Source of the DNA: Pseudomonas sp. RIT-PI-r | Lineage (GTDB): Bacteria > Pseudomonadota > Gammaproteobacteria > Pseudomonadales > Pseudomonadaceae | Assembly: GCF_001297015.1 (NCBI RefSeq) | Contig: NZ_LIGE01000025.1 | Location: 496,001-560,000, forward strand | Length of the DNA stretch: 64,000 nt | Direction of reading: 5' to 3' | Shown here: positions 27,049 to 37,816 of the stretch, one piece after another | How positions within the stretch are numbered: the stretch's first letter is position 1 | Layout: every line of letters starts with the position of its first letter | Made by a program: the position numbers and the translations under genes | The notes under the pieces: model-generated | Database searches by the model: none | What the model was told of the DNA's origin: nothing | Seen by the model: only the letters and a program-made list of their open reading frames with translations

Positions 27049-27822
27049 ATGACCACTCTTTCCGGCAAGACCGCACTGGTTACCGGCTCCACCAGCGGCA
27101 TCGGCCTGGGTATTGCGTTAAGTCTGGCCAAGGCTGGGGCCAACCTGATCCTCAACGGTTTTGGTGATGCCACGAGCGTCATCGCCGAAGTCGGCCAGTT
27201 CGGCGGCCGGGTTGGCCATCATCCGGCCGATGTCAGCGACCCGGCGCAGATCGCCGAGATGATCGCCTACGCCGAGCGTGAGTTCGGCGGCGTCGACATT
27301 CTGGTCAATAACGCTGGCATCCAGCATGTCGCCGCTGTCGAGGAATTTCCGGTCGAGCGGTGGGATTCGATCATTGCGATCAACCTGTCGTCAGTATTTC
27401 ACAGCACGCGCTTGAGCCTGCCGGGCATGCGCACGAAAGGTTGGGGGCGGATCATCAATATTGCCTCCGTGCACGGTCAGGTCGGTTCAACCGGCAAGGC
27501 TGCGTATGTCGCGGCCAAACACGGGGTGATCGGTTTGACCAAAGTGGTTGGCCTGGAAACCGCGACCAGCAATGTCACCTGCAATGCAATCTGCCCGGGC
27601 TGGGTGTTGACGCCGCTGGTGCAGAAGCAGATCGATGATCGCGCCGCCAAGGGTGTCGATCCGCAACAGGCGCAGCATGACCTGCTCGCTGAAAAGCAGC
27701 CGTCGCTGGAGTTCGTCACACCGCAGCATTTGGGCGAGTTGGTGTTGTTTCTGTGCAGTGAGGCGGGTAGCCAGGTAAGGGGCGCGGCGTGGAATATTGA
27801 TGGTGGGTGGTTGGCGCAGTAG
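27049..27822 (+). CDS. bdhA: 3-hydroxybutyrate dehydrogenase
   Basis: A 257-residue short-chain dehydrogenase that oxidises D-3-hydroxybutyrate to acetoacetate with NAD. The Rossmann motif is TGSTSGIGLGIA, the structural NNAG motif is VNNAGIQH, and the catalytic residues are in IASVHGQVGSTGKAAYVAAKHG (Ser, Tyr, Lys). QxxRGAAWNIDGGW closes the protein as in known BdhA enzymes. ATG at 27049 is preferred to an in-frame GTG at 27034, which overlaps the permease. It starts 7 bases after the permease stop and is clearly in the same operon. Confidence 0.94.
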   Translation: MTTLSGKTALVTGSTSGIGLGIALSLAKAGANLILNGFGDATSVIAEVGQFGGRVGHHPADVSDPAQIAEMIAYAEREFGGVDILVNNAGIQHVAAVEEFPVERWDSIIAINLSSVFHSTRLSLPGMRTKGWGRIINIASVHGQVGSTGKAAYVAAKHGVIGLTKVVGLETATSNVTCNAICPGWVLTPLVQKQIDDRAAKGVDPQQAQHDLLAEKQPSLEFVTPQHLGELVLFLCSEAGSQVRGAAWNIDGGWLAQ

Positions 27823-27845
27823 TCGGTTGAAAGACCGCGTTAACG

Positions 27846-27876
27846 TTCATCGCGGGCCAGCCACGCTCCCACAGGT
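27846..27876. repeat. Single REP element between bdhA and acetoacetyl-CoA synthetase gene
   Basis: CATCGCGGGCCAGCCACGCTCCCACAGG is one arm of the REP family seen elsewhere in the window. No facing partner is evident. Confidence 0.6.
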
Positions 27877-27959
27877 GCAGGGTGAAATTGGAATCTGCTG
27901 ACTACCTGTGGAGTGTGCCTGCCCGTGTCTGGATCTGAAGCTAAAACAAGAGGCAAACA

Positions 27960-29915
<1,956 letters not shown>

Positions 29916-29921
29916 GTCCGC

Positions 29922-31028
29922 TCATTCCATCAAGCCCCACTCACCCGAGGTGGGTGGCGCCGGTGCAGCATCGGCCTGCAATTTCAAGCGCAGGCGCAGG
30001 TTGTTCACCGAGTCGGCATGCTTAAGCGCCTCGTCTTCGCTGATTGCACCTTCCAGCACCAGTGCGTGCAGCGCGCCATCGAACGTCTGCATGCCCAGCT
30101 CGGTGGATTTTTCCATGATGCCCTTGAGCTCGCCCAACTGATTACGCCGGATCAGGTCGCCGATGGTCGGCGTCCCCAGCAGCAACTCGACCGCAGCCCG
30201 CCGCTGGCCGTCCAGCGTGCGCACCAATCGCTGGGAAACAAAGGCCTTGAGGTTGTTGCCCAAGGCATGCAGCAACTGCGGCCGGCGCTCCTCGGCAAAC
30301 AGGTTGATGATTCGCTCAAGCGCCTGATTGGCGTTGTTCGCGTGCAGGGTCGACAGCACCAGATGCCCGGTTTCGGCAAATGCCAGCGCATGTTCCAGGG
30401 TGTCGCGGTCGCGGATTTCACCGATCAGCACCACGTCAGGTGCCTGGCGCAGGGTGTTTTTCAGTGCGGCATGAAAACTGCGCGTGTCGACACCGACTTC
30501 GCGTTGATTGATGATCGACCGTTGGTGCCGGTGGATGTACTCGATCGGGTCTTCAATGGTCACGATATGCCCGCTACTGTGACGATTGCGATGATCGATC
30601 AACGCCGCCAGTGACGTCGACTTACCGGAATCGGTGGCGCCGACGAACAGGATCAGCCCCTGTTTGAGCATCACCGCTTCGAGCAGCACCGGCGGCAGCT
30701 TGAGGTCTTCAAAACGTGGAATGTCGAGTTTGACGTTACGGATTACAATCGACACCTCATTGCGTTGTTTGAACAGGTTGACCCGAAAACGTCCGATACC
30801 GGCGCGCGAGATCGCCAGATTCATTTCCAGATCGCGGTCGAACTCCTGACGCTGTTCGGCGTCCATCAGGGAATTGGCGATGGTCGCGACCTCGCCGGGT
30901 CTGAACGGCTGCGCACTCAGCGCCGTCAGCACCCCCTGAAAACGCGCACTGGGTGGCGCTCCCGTAGACAAGAACAAGTCCGAGCCGTGCTCCCGGGCAA
31001 AACGTGTTAACAGTGCATCGATTTCCAT
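29922..31028 (-). CDS. PilT/PilU-like twitching-motility ATPase
   Basis: A 368-residue hexameric secretion ATPase of the pilus-retraction group. Walker A is GATDSGKST, the Asp box and Walker B fit VVLIGEIRDRDTLEHALAFAETGHLVLSTLHANN (containing the PilT-type AIRNLIREGK-equivalent further on as DLIRRNQLGELK). It is closer to PilU than PilT. The gene stands alone, with no pilus genes nearby, and is convergent with the acetoacetyl-CoA synthetase gene. ATG at 31028 (MEIDALLTRFA) aligns with PilU starts; an in-frame start at 31055 is less likely. It probably assists type IV pilus retraction. Confidence 0.85.
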   Translation of the reverse strand: MEIDALLTRFAREHGSDLFLSTGAPPSARFQGVLTALSAQPFRPGEVATIANSLMDAEQRQEFDRDLEMNLAISRAGIGRFRVNLFKQRNEVSIVIRNVKLDIPRFEDLKLPPVLLEAVMLKQGLILFVGATDSGKSTSLAALIDHRNRHSSGHIVTIEDPIEYIHRHQRSIINQREVGVDTRSFHAALKNTLRQAPDVVLIGEIRDRDTLEHALAFAETGHLVLSTLHANNANQALERIINLFAEERRPQLLHALGNNLKAFVSQRLVRTLDGQRRAAVELLLGTPTIGDLIRRNQLGELKGIMEKSTELGMQTFDGALHALVLEGAISEDEALKHADSVNNLRLRLKLQADAAPAPPTSGEWGLME

Positions 31029-31159
31029 GGCCACCAGTACCCGCGAAGCTTCCAATATTCAGACATGCCCTGCTGCCGTGACGCAGCGGTACATTGAGCG
31101 TCTACCGTCCCTGAAGAATAGTAGACGCCGCTTAACGAACGACACGCAGGACTGACGCG

Positions 31160-33697
31160 ATGAATGCCGTACCCACCCACGACGATGCTCAGGCGCTGAT
31201 CGCCCGCACCGATTGGAGCCGCAGCCCGCTGGGCGATGCCAGTGCCTGGCCACAAAGCCTGCGCACCGCCGTGGACATCGTGCTCCACTCGCCGATGCCG
31301 ATGCTGTTGCTCTGGGGCCCGCAGCTCACGCAGATCTACAACAACGGCTTCGCCATGCTCGCCGGCAACAAGCATCCGCACGCTTTCGGACAACCGGCGC
31401 ATCTGGTATGGCCTGAACTTCGAGACTTTACCGACCCGATCTACAGCGCCGTCCTGCAAGGCCAGGTGCGCACCTACAGCGAGCGACGCTTTACCCTGCA
31501 ACGTGAAGGGCAGGAATCCGACTTCTGGCTGGATTTGACCTACAGCCCGATCCGCGATGAAACCGCGCAAGTGGCCGGCATTCTGGTCACCGCCATCGAA
31601 ACCAATGAACGGCGGCGGATCGCCCTCGAACTCAAACAACGCTCGGAAGAAAGCCTCAAGGCCCAGCGCGAATCCGAGGAACGTCTGCAATTGGCGCTGG
31701 CCGCCACTGACGCTGTCGGCACCTGGGATTGGGACATCGGCGAAGACCGCTTCATTGCTGACAGCCACTTTGCGCAGTTGCACGGCGTCGATCCGGCCCG
31801 AGCCGATCAGCTGCCGATCAGCGCTTACCTGCAAGGCGTGCACCCTGAAGACCGCGCCATGATCGCGCGCAGCATCAAGCACTGCATCACCCACGGCACC
31901 GAGTACGCCGAGGAATATCGCCTGTTGCAGCCCGATGGCGAGTTGCGCTGGGTGTTTGCCCGGGGCCGCTGCTACAAGGACCATCACGGTCGGCCAGTGC
32001 GTTTTCTCGGCGCCGCGCTGGACCTGACTGAGCGCAAACACACCGAGCAGGCGTTGCGCCAGAGCCAGACGGAATTGCAGCTGATCATCAACGCCATGCC
32101 GATCCTGATCAGCTATGTCGATCGCGAAGAACGTTTCAGGCTCAACAACGCGGCGTATCTGGACTGGTATGGCCTGACCCCGCAAGAACTCTATGGTCGA
32201 ACCATTCGCGACGTTATCGGCGAGGAAGCCTACTTCCTGCGCGCGCCGTACATTGCCGAAGCACTGGCTGGCAGGTCTTGTTCCTTCAGCCTGTACACCA
32301 CGCACCGCGACGGCAGCAACCGCCACGCCTTGATGAACTACTTGCCTCGTCACGGTGCGGACGGCGCGGTCAACGGTTTCTACATTTTCGTGATCGATGA
32401 AACCGAGCGCAAGAAAACCGAAGAAGCCCTGCGCAACCTCAATGAAACGCTCGAGGAGCGGGTCAGCGCCCGCACCGAACAACTGGCGCAGGCCAACCAG
32501 CGTCTGCAGAACGAAATGTTCGAACGCGAGCGTGCCGAGGATGCGTTGCGCCATGCGCAAAAAATGGAAGCGGTCGGTCAGCTCACCGGCGGCATTGCCC
32601 ATGACTTCAACAACATGCTCACCGGAATCATCGGCAGCCTCGATTTGATGCAGCGCTATATTGCCGATGGCCGCGCCAACGAGATCGGGCGTTTTACCGA
32701 AGCAGCAGTCTCCTCGGCCAATCGTGCAGCAGCCTTGACCCATCGTCTGCTGGCGTTTTCGCGACGCCAGTCACTGGATCGCAAGCAGCTCAACGTCAAT
32801 GAGCTGATTCATTCCCTGGAAGATCTGATCCGCCGGACCAAAGGTGATCCGATCGAACTCAAGTTGCAGCTGGCCGATGACCTCTGGCCCGTCAGCACCG
32901 ACGTCAGCCAACTGGAAAACGCCCTGCTCAACCTGGTGATCAATGCGCGCGATGCAATGCCTGACGGCGGCGAGTTGCTGATCGAAACCGCCAACGTCTA
33001 CCTCGATGGCAGCGACATCACCACGCTGGAGCCGGTCAAGGCCGGTGATTACCTGATGCTCGCGGTCAGCGATAACGGTTCGGGCATGACGGCGTCGGTC
33101 AGGTCCAAGGCGTTCGATCCGTTCTTCACTACCAAACCGATTGGTCAGGGTACCGGGCTTGGGCTGTCGATGATTTACGGGTTCGCTCAGCAATCGGGCG
33201 GGCATGTGAGCCTCGACAGCCTCCCGGGGCAAGGCACATGTGTGCGCCTGTACTTGCCACGCCTGCAGGGCTTGGAGCTGGAACGCCCGGCCAGTGCGCC
33301 GATCCAGCAGCCGGCGCCGGCTGCAACCGGCGAAACCGTGGTGGTGGTCGAGGACGATCCGGCGGTGCGCATGCTGGTGCTCGACCTGCTGCGCGAGCTG
33401 GGTTATCAGGCCTTTGAGGCCGAAGATGCGAAAACCGCTTTGCCGCTGTTGGAGTCTGATCTGCGGGTCGACCTGCTGGTCACGGATGTCGGCCTGCCTG
33501 GCATGAACGGCCGGCAACTGGCGGAGATCGCCCGCCAGCATCGCCCAGGGCTGAAAATATTGTTCATGACCGGTTACGCGCAAAAGGCCGCCGAGCGGCA
33601 AGGGTTTCTCGAAGACGGTATGGACATGGTCGCCAAACCCTTTGCCATTGAGCTGCTGGCGAACAAGATCCGCACGATGATCAGTCAAAATCCGTGA
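31160..33697 (+). CDS. Hybrid sensor histidine kinase with PAS domains and C-terminal receiver
   Basis: An 845-residue cytoplasmic kinase with no membrane segments. In order: a PAS-like sensor (about residues 10-155), a PAS fold-3 domain with PAC (about 175-300, ATDAVGTWDWDIGEDRFI), a third PAS (about 305-420), a coiled coil, a dimerisation domain with phospho-acceptor His481 (GGIAHDFNNML), the ATPase domain (NALLNLVINARDAMP, GTGLGLSM), and a receiver with acceptor Asp776 (LLVTDVGLPGMNG). The signal is unknown; I see no haem- or flavin-binding signature. It has no linked output regulator, so phosphate probably passes to another protein through a phosphotransfer step. Confidence 0.92.
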   Translation: MNAVPTHDDAQALIARTDWSRSPLGDASAWPQSLRTAVDIVLHSPMPMLLLWGPQLTQIYNNGFAMLAGNKHPHAFGQPAHLVWPELRDFTDPIYSAVLQGQVRTYSERRFTLQREGQESDFWLDLTYSPIRDETAQVAGILVTAIETNERRRIALELKQRSEESLKAQRESEERLQLALAATDAVGTWDWDIGEDRFIADSHFAQLHGVDPARADQLPISAYLQGVHPEDRAMIARSIKHCITHGTEYAEEYRLLQPDGELRWVFARGRCYKDHHGRPVRFLGAALDLTERKHTEQALRQSQTELQLIINAMPILISYVDREERFRLNNAAYLDWYGLTPQELYGRTIRDVIGEEAYFLRAPYIAEALAGRSCSFSLYTTHRDGSNRHALMNYLPRHGADGAVNGFYIFVIDETERKKTEEALRNLNETLEERVSARTEQLAQANQRLQNEMFERERAEDALRHAQKMEAVGQLTGGIAHDFNNMLTGIIGSLDLMQRYIADGRANEIGRFTEAAVSSANRAAALTHRLLAFSRRQSLDRKQLNVNELIHSLEDLIRRTKGDPIELKLQLADDLWPVSTDVSQLENALLNLVINARDAMPDGGELLIETANVYLDGSDITTLEPVKAGDYLMLAVSDNGSGMTASVRSKAFDPFFTTKPIGQGTGLGLSMIYGFAQQSGGHVSLDSLPGQGTCVRLYLPRLQGLELERPASAPIQQPAPAATGETVVVVEDDPAVRMLVLDLLRELGYQAFEAEDAKTALPLLESDLRVDLLVTDVGLPGMNGRQLAEIARQHRPGLKILFMTGYAQKAAERQGFLEDGMDMVAKPFAIELLANKIRTMISQNP

Positions 33698-33748
33698 CTT
33701 GAGGCATAATCCGCGCCCCGCCGTCACCCCGTTATCAGGGATCGCAAG

Positions 33749-34024
33749 ATGAAAGCCCAAGCCCGCCACATTCTGGTAAAAACCGCCGAAGAGGCCGAAC
33801 AGCTCAAGCAACGCATCGCCAAAGGTGAAGCGTTCGATGTACTGGCCAAGAAATTTTCGACCTGCCCGTCCGGCAAGCGCGGCGGCGATCTGGGTGAAGT
33901 GCGGCCTGGGCAGATGGTCGGCGCGATTGACGCGGTGATCTTCAAAAAACCACTGCGTACGGTGCATGGGCCAATCAAGAGCAAGTTCGGCTATCACCTG
34001 GTGCAGGTGTTTTACCGGGATTAA
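33749..34024 (+). CDS. Second small parvulin-type peptidyl-prolyl isomerase
   Basis: A 91-residue single parvulin domain. It starts MKAQARHILVKTAEEAEQL and has KKFSTCPSGKRGGDLGEVRPGQM and GPIKSKFGYHLVQVFY. It is related to the parvulin at 17829 but clearly diverged, with a basic insert in the loop. There is no signal peptide, so it is cytoplasmic. It lies 51 bases after the kinase gene, and an inverted REP pair follows 12 bases after the stop. Confidence 0.93.
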   Translation: MKAQARHILVKTAEEAEQLKQRIAKGEAFDVLAKKFSTCPSGKRGGDLGEVRPGQMVGAIDAVIFKKPLRTVHGPIKSKFGYHLVQVFYRD

Positions 34025-34035
34025 ATATCGCTTTC

Positions 34036-34115
34036 CTGTAGGAGCTGTCGAGTGAAACGAGGCTGCGATCTTTTGATCTGGTTTTTAAGATCGCAGCCTT
34101 CGGCAGCTCCTACAG
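34036..34115. repeat. Inverted REP-like pair between convergent genes
   Basis: GTAGGAGCTGTCGAGTGAAA with GGCTGCGATCTTTTGATCT faces AAGATCGCAGCCTTCGGCAG, the same family as at 25401 and 63289. The left arm has changes in the CCGAAGGC core. It lies between convergent genes and may serve as a terminator for both. Confidence 0.8.
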
Positions 34116-34124
34116 GGATTGCAT

Positions 34125-35060
34125 TCAGGTTCTGGGAATCAATGCCCCGGGCACCTGAATCACCCGGCTGGCCAACTGATGCCCCGCCTCGGCAGCCTCT
34201 TCCGTACTCCCGCCGAGCAGTCGACTAGCCAGATACGCCGCACTGAACGAATCCCCCGCCGCCGTGGTGTCCACGACTTTCTCGACCTTCTGCGCCGGCA
34301 CTTCAAATGCCTCGCCATCACAGCGAATCAAACAGGCTTCAGCGCCGCGCTTGAGCACCACTTCCGGGGTGCCGAACTGCGCGTAAGCATCAAACACCGC
34401 ATCGCAATCGGCAAAACCAAACAGTGCCTGTTCGTCATCCACCGTCAACAATGCCAGATCAACGTACGGCAATACGCTGCGATAGGCCTCGCGCGCCTCG
34501 TCCACCGAAGCCCACAAGCGCGGGCGGTAGTTGTTGTCGAAGACAATCCGCGCATCGCGCTGACGCGCTTCGATCAGGCTCTGGATCAATCGCTCACGGC
34601 CCTTCGTACCGAGCACCGCCAGGGTGATACCACTGAAATACAACACGTCGTAATCCGGCAACGCCGCCAGAATCGGTTCGGCTGCCGGGGTGGTGAAACA
34701 ATCGCGCACTGCCGCTTCGTTGCGCCAGTAAAGGAAACGACGCTCGCCGTTGGCGTCGGTCTGGATGCAATACAGGCCCGGCAAGCGACCCGGCAGGCGT
34801 TGAACCAGATCGAGGCCGATACCTTCGCTGGTCCAGATCTGGCACATGGCATCGCTGAAGCTGTCGTCGCCCAGCGCGGTGACGTAGTCGACCCGGGCCT
34901 TGTCGCCCATTGCGCGGGACAAGTACACCGCTGTGTTGAGCGTGTCGCCGCCGAAGCTTTGCTGCAGGCTGCCGTCGGCGCGTTGCTGCAGTTCGATCAT
35001 GCATTCGCCGATCAGGGCGATGCGCGGGGTGTTCGGGCCCAAGGGGCTCAGGGTGTTCAT
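34125..35060 (-). CDS. kdgK: 2-dehydro-3-deoxygluconokinase (KDG kinase)
   Basis: A 311-residue PfkB-family sugar kinase that phosphorylates 2-keto-3-deoxygluconate to KDPG, an Entner-Doudoroff intermediate. Visible marks are IALIGECMIEL, the sugar-site GGDTLNTAVYLSR, FLYWRNEAAVR (typical of KdgK), FDNNYRPRLW, and the ATP-site/catalytic VVDTTAAGDSFSAAYLA. ATG at 35060 is used because upstream codons lie in a REP-type repeat (35103 onwards). It is the last gene of a cluster with a PLP dehydratase, which suggests that KDG is produced there. Confidence 0.9.
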   Translation of the reverse strand: MNTLSPLGPNTPRIALIGECMIELQQRADGSLQQSFGGDTLNTAVYLSRAMGDKARVDYVTALGDDSFSDAMCQIWTSEGIGLDLVQRLPGRLPGLYCIQTDANGERRFLYWRNEAAVRDCFTTPAAEPILAALPDYDVLYFSGITLAVLGTKGRERLIQSLIEARQRDARIVFDNNYRPRLWASVDEAREAYRSVLPYVDLALLTVDDEQALFGFADCDAVFDAYAQFGTPEVVLKRGAEACLIRCDGEAFEVPAQKVEKVVDTTAAGDSFSAAYLASRLLGGSTEEAAEAGHQLASRVIQVPGALIPRT

Positions 35061-35102
35061 CTTGTGCTGTCTCCGTTGATGCGCGGATGTCTGGGCGGGC
35101 CT

Positions 35103-35197
35103 CATCGCTGGCAAGCCAGCTCCCACAAGGATTCATGTCGCTCACAAATTTTTTAATCAACACTGAACCCTGTGGGAGCTGGCTTGCCAGCGATTGG
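35103..35197. repeat. REP pair between dehydratase-like gene and kdgK
   Basis: CATCGCTGGCAAGCCAGCTC at 35103 faces GAGCTGGCTTGCCAGCGATT ending near 35197. It lies inside the operon and could set unequal mRNA levels of the two genes. Confidence 0.8.
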
Positions 35198-35217
35198 CCT
35201 CGACTCGGTCTCGAGCC

Positions 35218-36432
35218 TTAGAAACAAGTCTCCATGCTTTCGATCACCGACAACTGCTCATCCACCAACAACCCCACACGCCACTTGTCGAACGTCAGGC
35301 ACGGATGCGACGTACCAAAGGAAATGATGTCACCCACACGTAATTCAACGCCCGGCGCCACCGTCATGAACGCGTGCTGATCCATCACCGCCGTGACCTT
35401 GCAGGCACTGACATCATCGCCCACGGCTGGCACGACGCCCGTCTTGTAACGCAACAACGGCACCGGCAAACCGGCGTCAAACGCGACGTCACGCTTGCCC
35501 AGTGCAATCACTGCAAAACCTGGTTCCGGCAGCGACTGCACATGCGCCCAGACTTCCAGCGCCGGGCGCAAACCTTCGTGCAAATCACTGCGACGGTCGA
35601 GCACGCAGCACTGCGCCTCCTTATAGATCCCATGGTCATGCGCCACATAACTGCCCGGACGCAACACGCTTAGGAAACGCCCTGCCGCGTTCTGCGTTTC
35701 GAACGATTCGGCAATCAGGTCGTACCACGCCGAGCCCGAAGCGGTGATGATCGGCTTGGCGATCGCGAACGCGCCGCTGTCCTGCAACTGCACCGCCAGA
35801 CGCACCAGCGACGCGGCAAACTGCCGAATGCCACTGACTGCGTGATCGCCGTGAATCACCCCTTCGTAGCCCTCGATGCCGGTCAGGGCCAGCGCCGGTT
35901 GGGCGTTGATCGCCTTGGCCAGTTCGATGACTTCCTGCTCGCTGCGGCAACCGCAACGTCCGCCAACGACGCCGTATTCGATCATCACGTTGAGCTTCAC
36001 TCCACGCGAGGCGAAGTAAGCGCCGAGATCGGCGACGTTGTCCGGGTGATCGACCATGCAATGGAAATCGAACGCGGAATCGACGAGCAGATCGGCAATC
36101 AGTGCCATGTTCGGCGTGCCGACCAATTGGTTGGCCATCAGCACGCGGCGTACGCCATGGGCGTAAGCGGCACGAGTCTGGGTCGCGCTGGCGAGGGTGA
36201 TGCCCCACGCGCCGGCGTCGAGCTGACGCTTGAACAGTGCCGGGGTCATGCTGGTTTTGCCATGAGGCGCAAGTTGCGCGCCGCTGTCGCTGACGAACTT
36301 CTGCATCCAGCGAATGTTGTGCTCCAGCGCCTCGCGATGCAGCACCAGCGCTGGCAGGCTGACGTCACGCGTCAGGTGCGCGCCAATGGCCGCGTCGCCC
36401 TTTTCCACAGCAGTATTGATGGCAGTCGTCAT
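35218..36432 (-). CDS. PLP- and zinc-dependent ammonia-lyase/dehydratase, D-serine dehydratase-like family
   Basis: A 404-residue fold-type III (alanine racemase N-terminal) enzyme. Lys59 in QLAPHGKTS is the expected PLP lysine, and SHPC near the C terminus (FGTSHPCLTFDKW) gives the His-x-Cys zinc ligands of D-serine dehydratase-like enzymes. Members remove ammonia from D-amino acids with a 3-hydroxyl. Its partner genes, RidA, an amino-acid ABC importer and KDG kinase, suggest that the product is a 2-keto-3-deoxy sugar acid, so D-glucosaminate is my favoured substrate. D-serine or D-threonine are alternatives. ATG at 36432 is preferred over one five codons upstream because GGAG lies close before it. 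Confidence 0.75.
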   Translation of the reverse strand: MTTAINTAVEKGDAAIGAHLTRDVSLPALVLHREALEHNIRWMQKFVSDSGAQLAPHGKTSMTPALFKRQLDAGAWGITLASATQTRAAYAHGVRRVLMANQLVGTPNMALIADLLVDSAFDFHCMVDHPDNVADLGAYFASRGVKLNVMIEYGVVGGRCGCRSEQEVIELAKAINAQPALALTGIEGYEGVIHGDHAVSGIRQFAASLVRLAVQLQDSGAFAIAKPIITASGSAWYDLIAESFETQNAAGRFLSVLRPGSYVAHDHGIYKEAQCCVLDRRSDLHEGLRPALEVWAHVQSLPEPGFAVIALGKRDVAFDAGLPVPLLRYKTGVVPAVGDDVSACKVTAVMDQHAFMTVAPGVELRVGDIISFGTSHPCLTFDKWRVGLLVDEQLSVIESMETCF

Positions 36433-36474
36433 GGTCGAACTCCTCACTTTTTACGCGGCCGCAGGCAGCCGCGG

Positions 36475-37254
36475 TTATTCGTTGATACGCCGGGCGAGGC
36501 TGTTGGCGCTCTCGATCAGAACCCGGCGATAGTCGTTGTAATTGTTCTTCGCATCGGCCCGTGGAGCGACGATGCACAAGGTACAAATCGCGATGCCATT
36601 GCGGTCTTTGACCGGCGCGGCGAAGCAATGGGTGAAGGTGTCGGCGACGCTGTCGAAGGAGAAAAATCCATCGATACCCGCCTGCCGGATTTCCGCGAGA
36701 AAACGTTCCAGAGGCAAACGCTCGCCATCGGGCAGGATGTAGTCGTCTTCGTCGATCAGGTCGATGATCTGTTGATCACTCAAGTGCGCGAGCAGCAGGC
36801 GTCCGGAAGCCGTCCACGGGATCGGCGCGTTTTCGCCGATGTCGGAGGCAATGCGGAAATGCCGCTCGCCCTCCTTCATCAACGCCACCGTGTATTTGCG
36901 CCCGTTGAGCAAGCACATCTGCGCGGTTTCACGGGTCTGGCTGACGATCTCCTGCAGGGCGTGATCAGCCTCGCGACTGAGGTCGAAATGGCGCAAATGC
37001 GCTTGACCGAGAAAGTACAGTTGCCGTCCCAGATAGACATGACCGTCCTTGCCCACCGGCTCGAGAATCCGTCGTTCCAGCAGCGAAGCGACCAGTTCGT
37101 AGACCGTGGATTTCGGGCTGCCGATGCCGTTGGCGATGTCGTTCGGGCGCAGCGGCTGGCCGACTTCCTTGAGGAAATCGAGGATATCGAACGCCCGGTC
37201 CAGACCGCGGGCCCTGCGCTTGATGGTGTCTTCGGTCATTTCAGTGGTTCCCAT
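36475..37254 (-). CDS. IclR-family transcriptional regulator
   Basis: A 259-residue regulator. The N-terminal winged helix is LDRAFDILDFLKEVGQPLRPNDIANGIGSPKSTVYELVASLLERRILE. The C-terminal effector domain includes IPWTASGRLLLAHLSD and a family-type GIDGFFSFDSVADTFTHCFAAPVKDRNG. IclR proteins often respond to a pathway sugar acid or keto acid and control adjacent catabolic genes. It lies between the RidA and dehydratase genes on the same strand. A second ATG five codons in (37239) could be the true start. A candidate operator lies upstream of the transporter genes (40871-40886). Confidence 0.9.
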   Translation of the reverse strand: MGTTEMTEDTIKRRARGLDRAFDILDFLKEVGQPLRPNDIANGIGSPKSTVYELVASLLERRILEPVGKDGHVYLGRQLYFLGQAHLRHFDLSREADHALQEIVSQTRETAQMCLLNGRKYTVALMKEGERHFRIASDIGENAPIPWTASGRLLLAHLSDQQIIDLIDEDDYILPDGERLPLERFLAEIRQAGIDGFFSFDSVADTFTHCFAAPVKDRNGIAICTLCIVAPRADAKNNYNDYRRVLIESANSLARRINE

Positions 37255-37282
37255 TCAAAGTCGCCGGGAGTTTACCGCTAAT

Positions 37283-37386
37283 GATCGTTCCCATGCTCCG
37301 CGTGGGAATGCAGCCCGGGACGCTCTGCGTCCCTTGGAACGCGGAGCGTTCCGAGAGGCATTCCCACGCAGAGCGTAGGAACGATC
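37283..37386. repeat. Nested palindromic repeat between IclR and RidA genes
   Basis: GATCGTTCCCATGCTCCGCG at 37283 faces an inverted arm ending at 37386 (CGCAGAGCGTAGGAACGATC). Between them two smaller hairpins occur, GGGACGCTCTGCGTCCC and GGAACGCGGAGCGTTCC. It is a different repeat family from the REP pairs. Confidence 0.8.
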
Positions 37387-37396
37387 CGCGTATTGG

Positions 37397-37786
37397 TCAG
37401 GGTTTCTTCTTGTACGCAATGCAATCAATCTCGACCTTGCAGTCGACCATCATGCTCGCCTGCACACAGGCCCGCGCCGGTGCATGTTCGGGCTTGAAGT
37501 ACTCGCCGAAAACCTTGTTGAAGCTGCTGAAATCACGCGGATCGTCCAGCCACACCCCGGCGCGTACTACGTCTTCCAGGCCATAACCGGCCTCTTCAAG
37601 AATCGCGATCAGGTTCGTCATGGTCTGGTGGGTCTGCTCGACAATGCCACCAACAATGATCTCGCCATCCACCGCCGGCACCTGTCCGGACACATGCAGC
37701 CAGCCATCCGCCTCAACAGCGCGCGCGAATGGGCGTGGCTGGCCGCCAGCGGCGGTGCTGCCGGTGCCGTAACGAGTAATGCTCAT
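37397..37786 (-). CDS. RidA/YjgF-family enamine-imine deaminase
   Basis: A 129-residue Rid protein. It begins ITRYGTGSTAAGGQPRPFARAVEADGWLHVSGQVP and has QTHQTMTNLIAILEEAGYGLEDVVRAGVWLDDPRDFSSFNKVFGEYF and the C-terminal ARACVQASMMVDCKVEIDCIAY. The Arg in ARACVQ corresponds to the catalytic Arg of RidA proteins. Rid proteins hydrolyse reactive enamines or imines made by PLP dehydratases, so its place next to such an enzyme is meaningful. It lies 30 bases after the ABC ATPase gene in the same direction. Confidence 0.9.
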   Translation of the reverse strand: MSITRYGTGSTAAGGQPRPFARAVEADGWLHVSGQVPAVDGEIIVGGIVEQTHQTMTNLIAILEEAGYGLEDVVRAGVWLDDPRDFSSFNKVFGEYFKPEHAPARACVQASMMVDCKVEIDCIAYKKKP

Positions 37787-37816
37787 GGGTATTTCTCCTG
37801 ATTACAAAACGAAAGA

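Noticed and set aside
31007..32743. 578-codon minus-strand frame opposite the histidine kinase
   Set aside because: The plus strand encodes unmistakable PAS and kinase motifs; the opposite frame is a GC-bias shadow.
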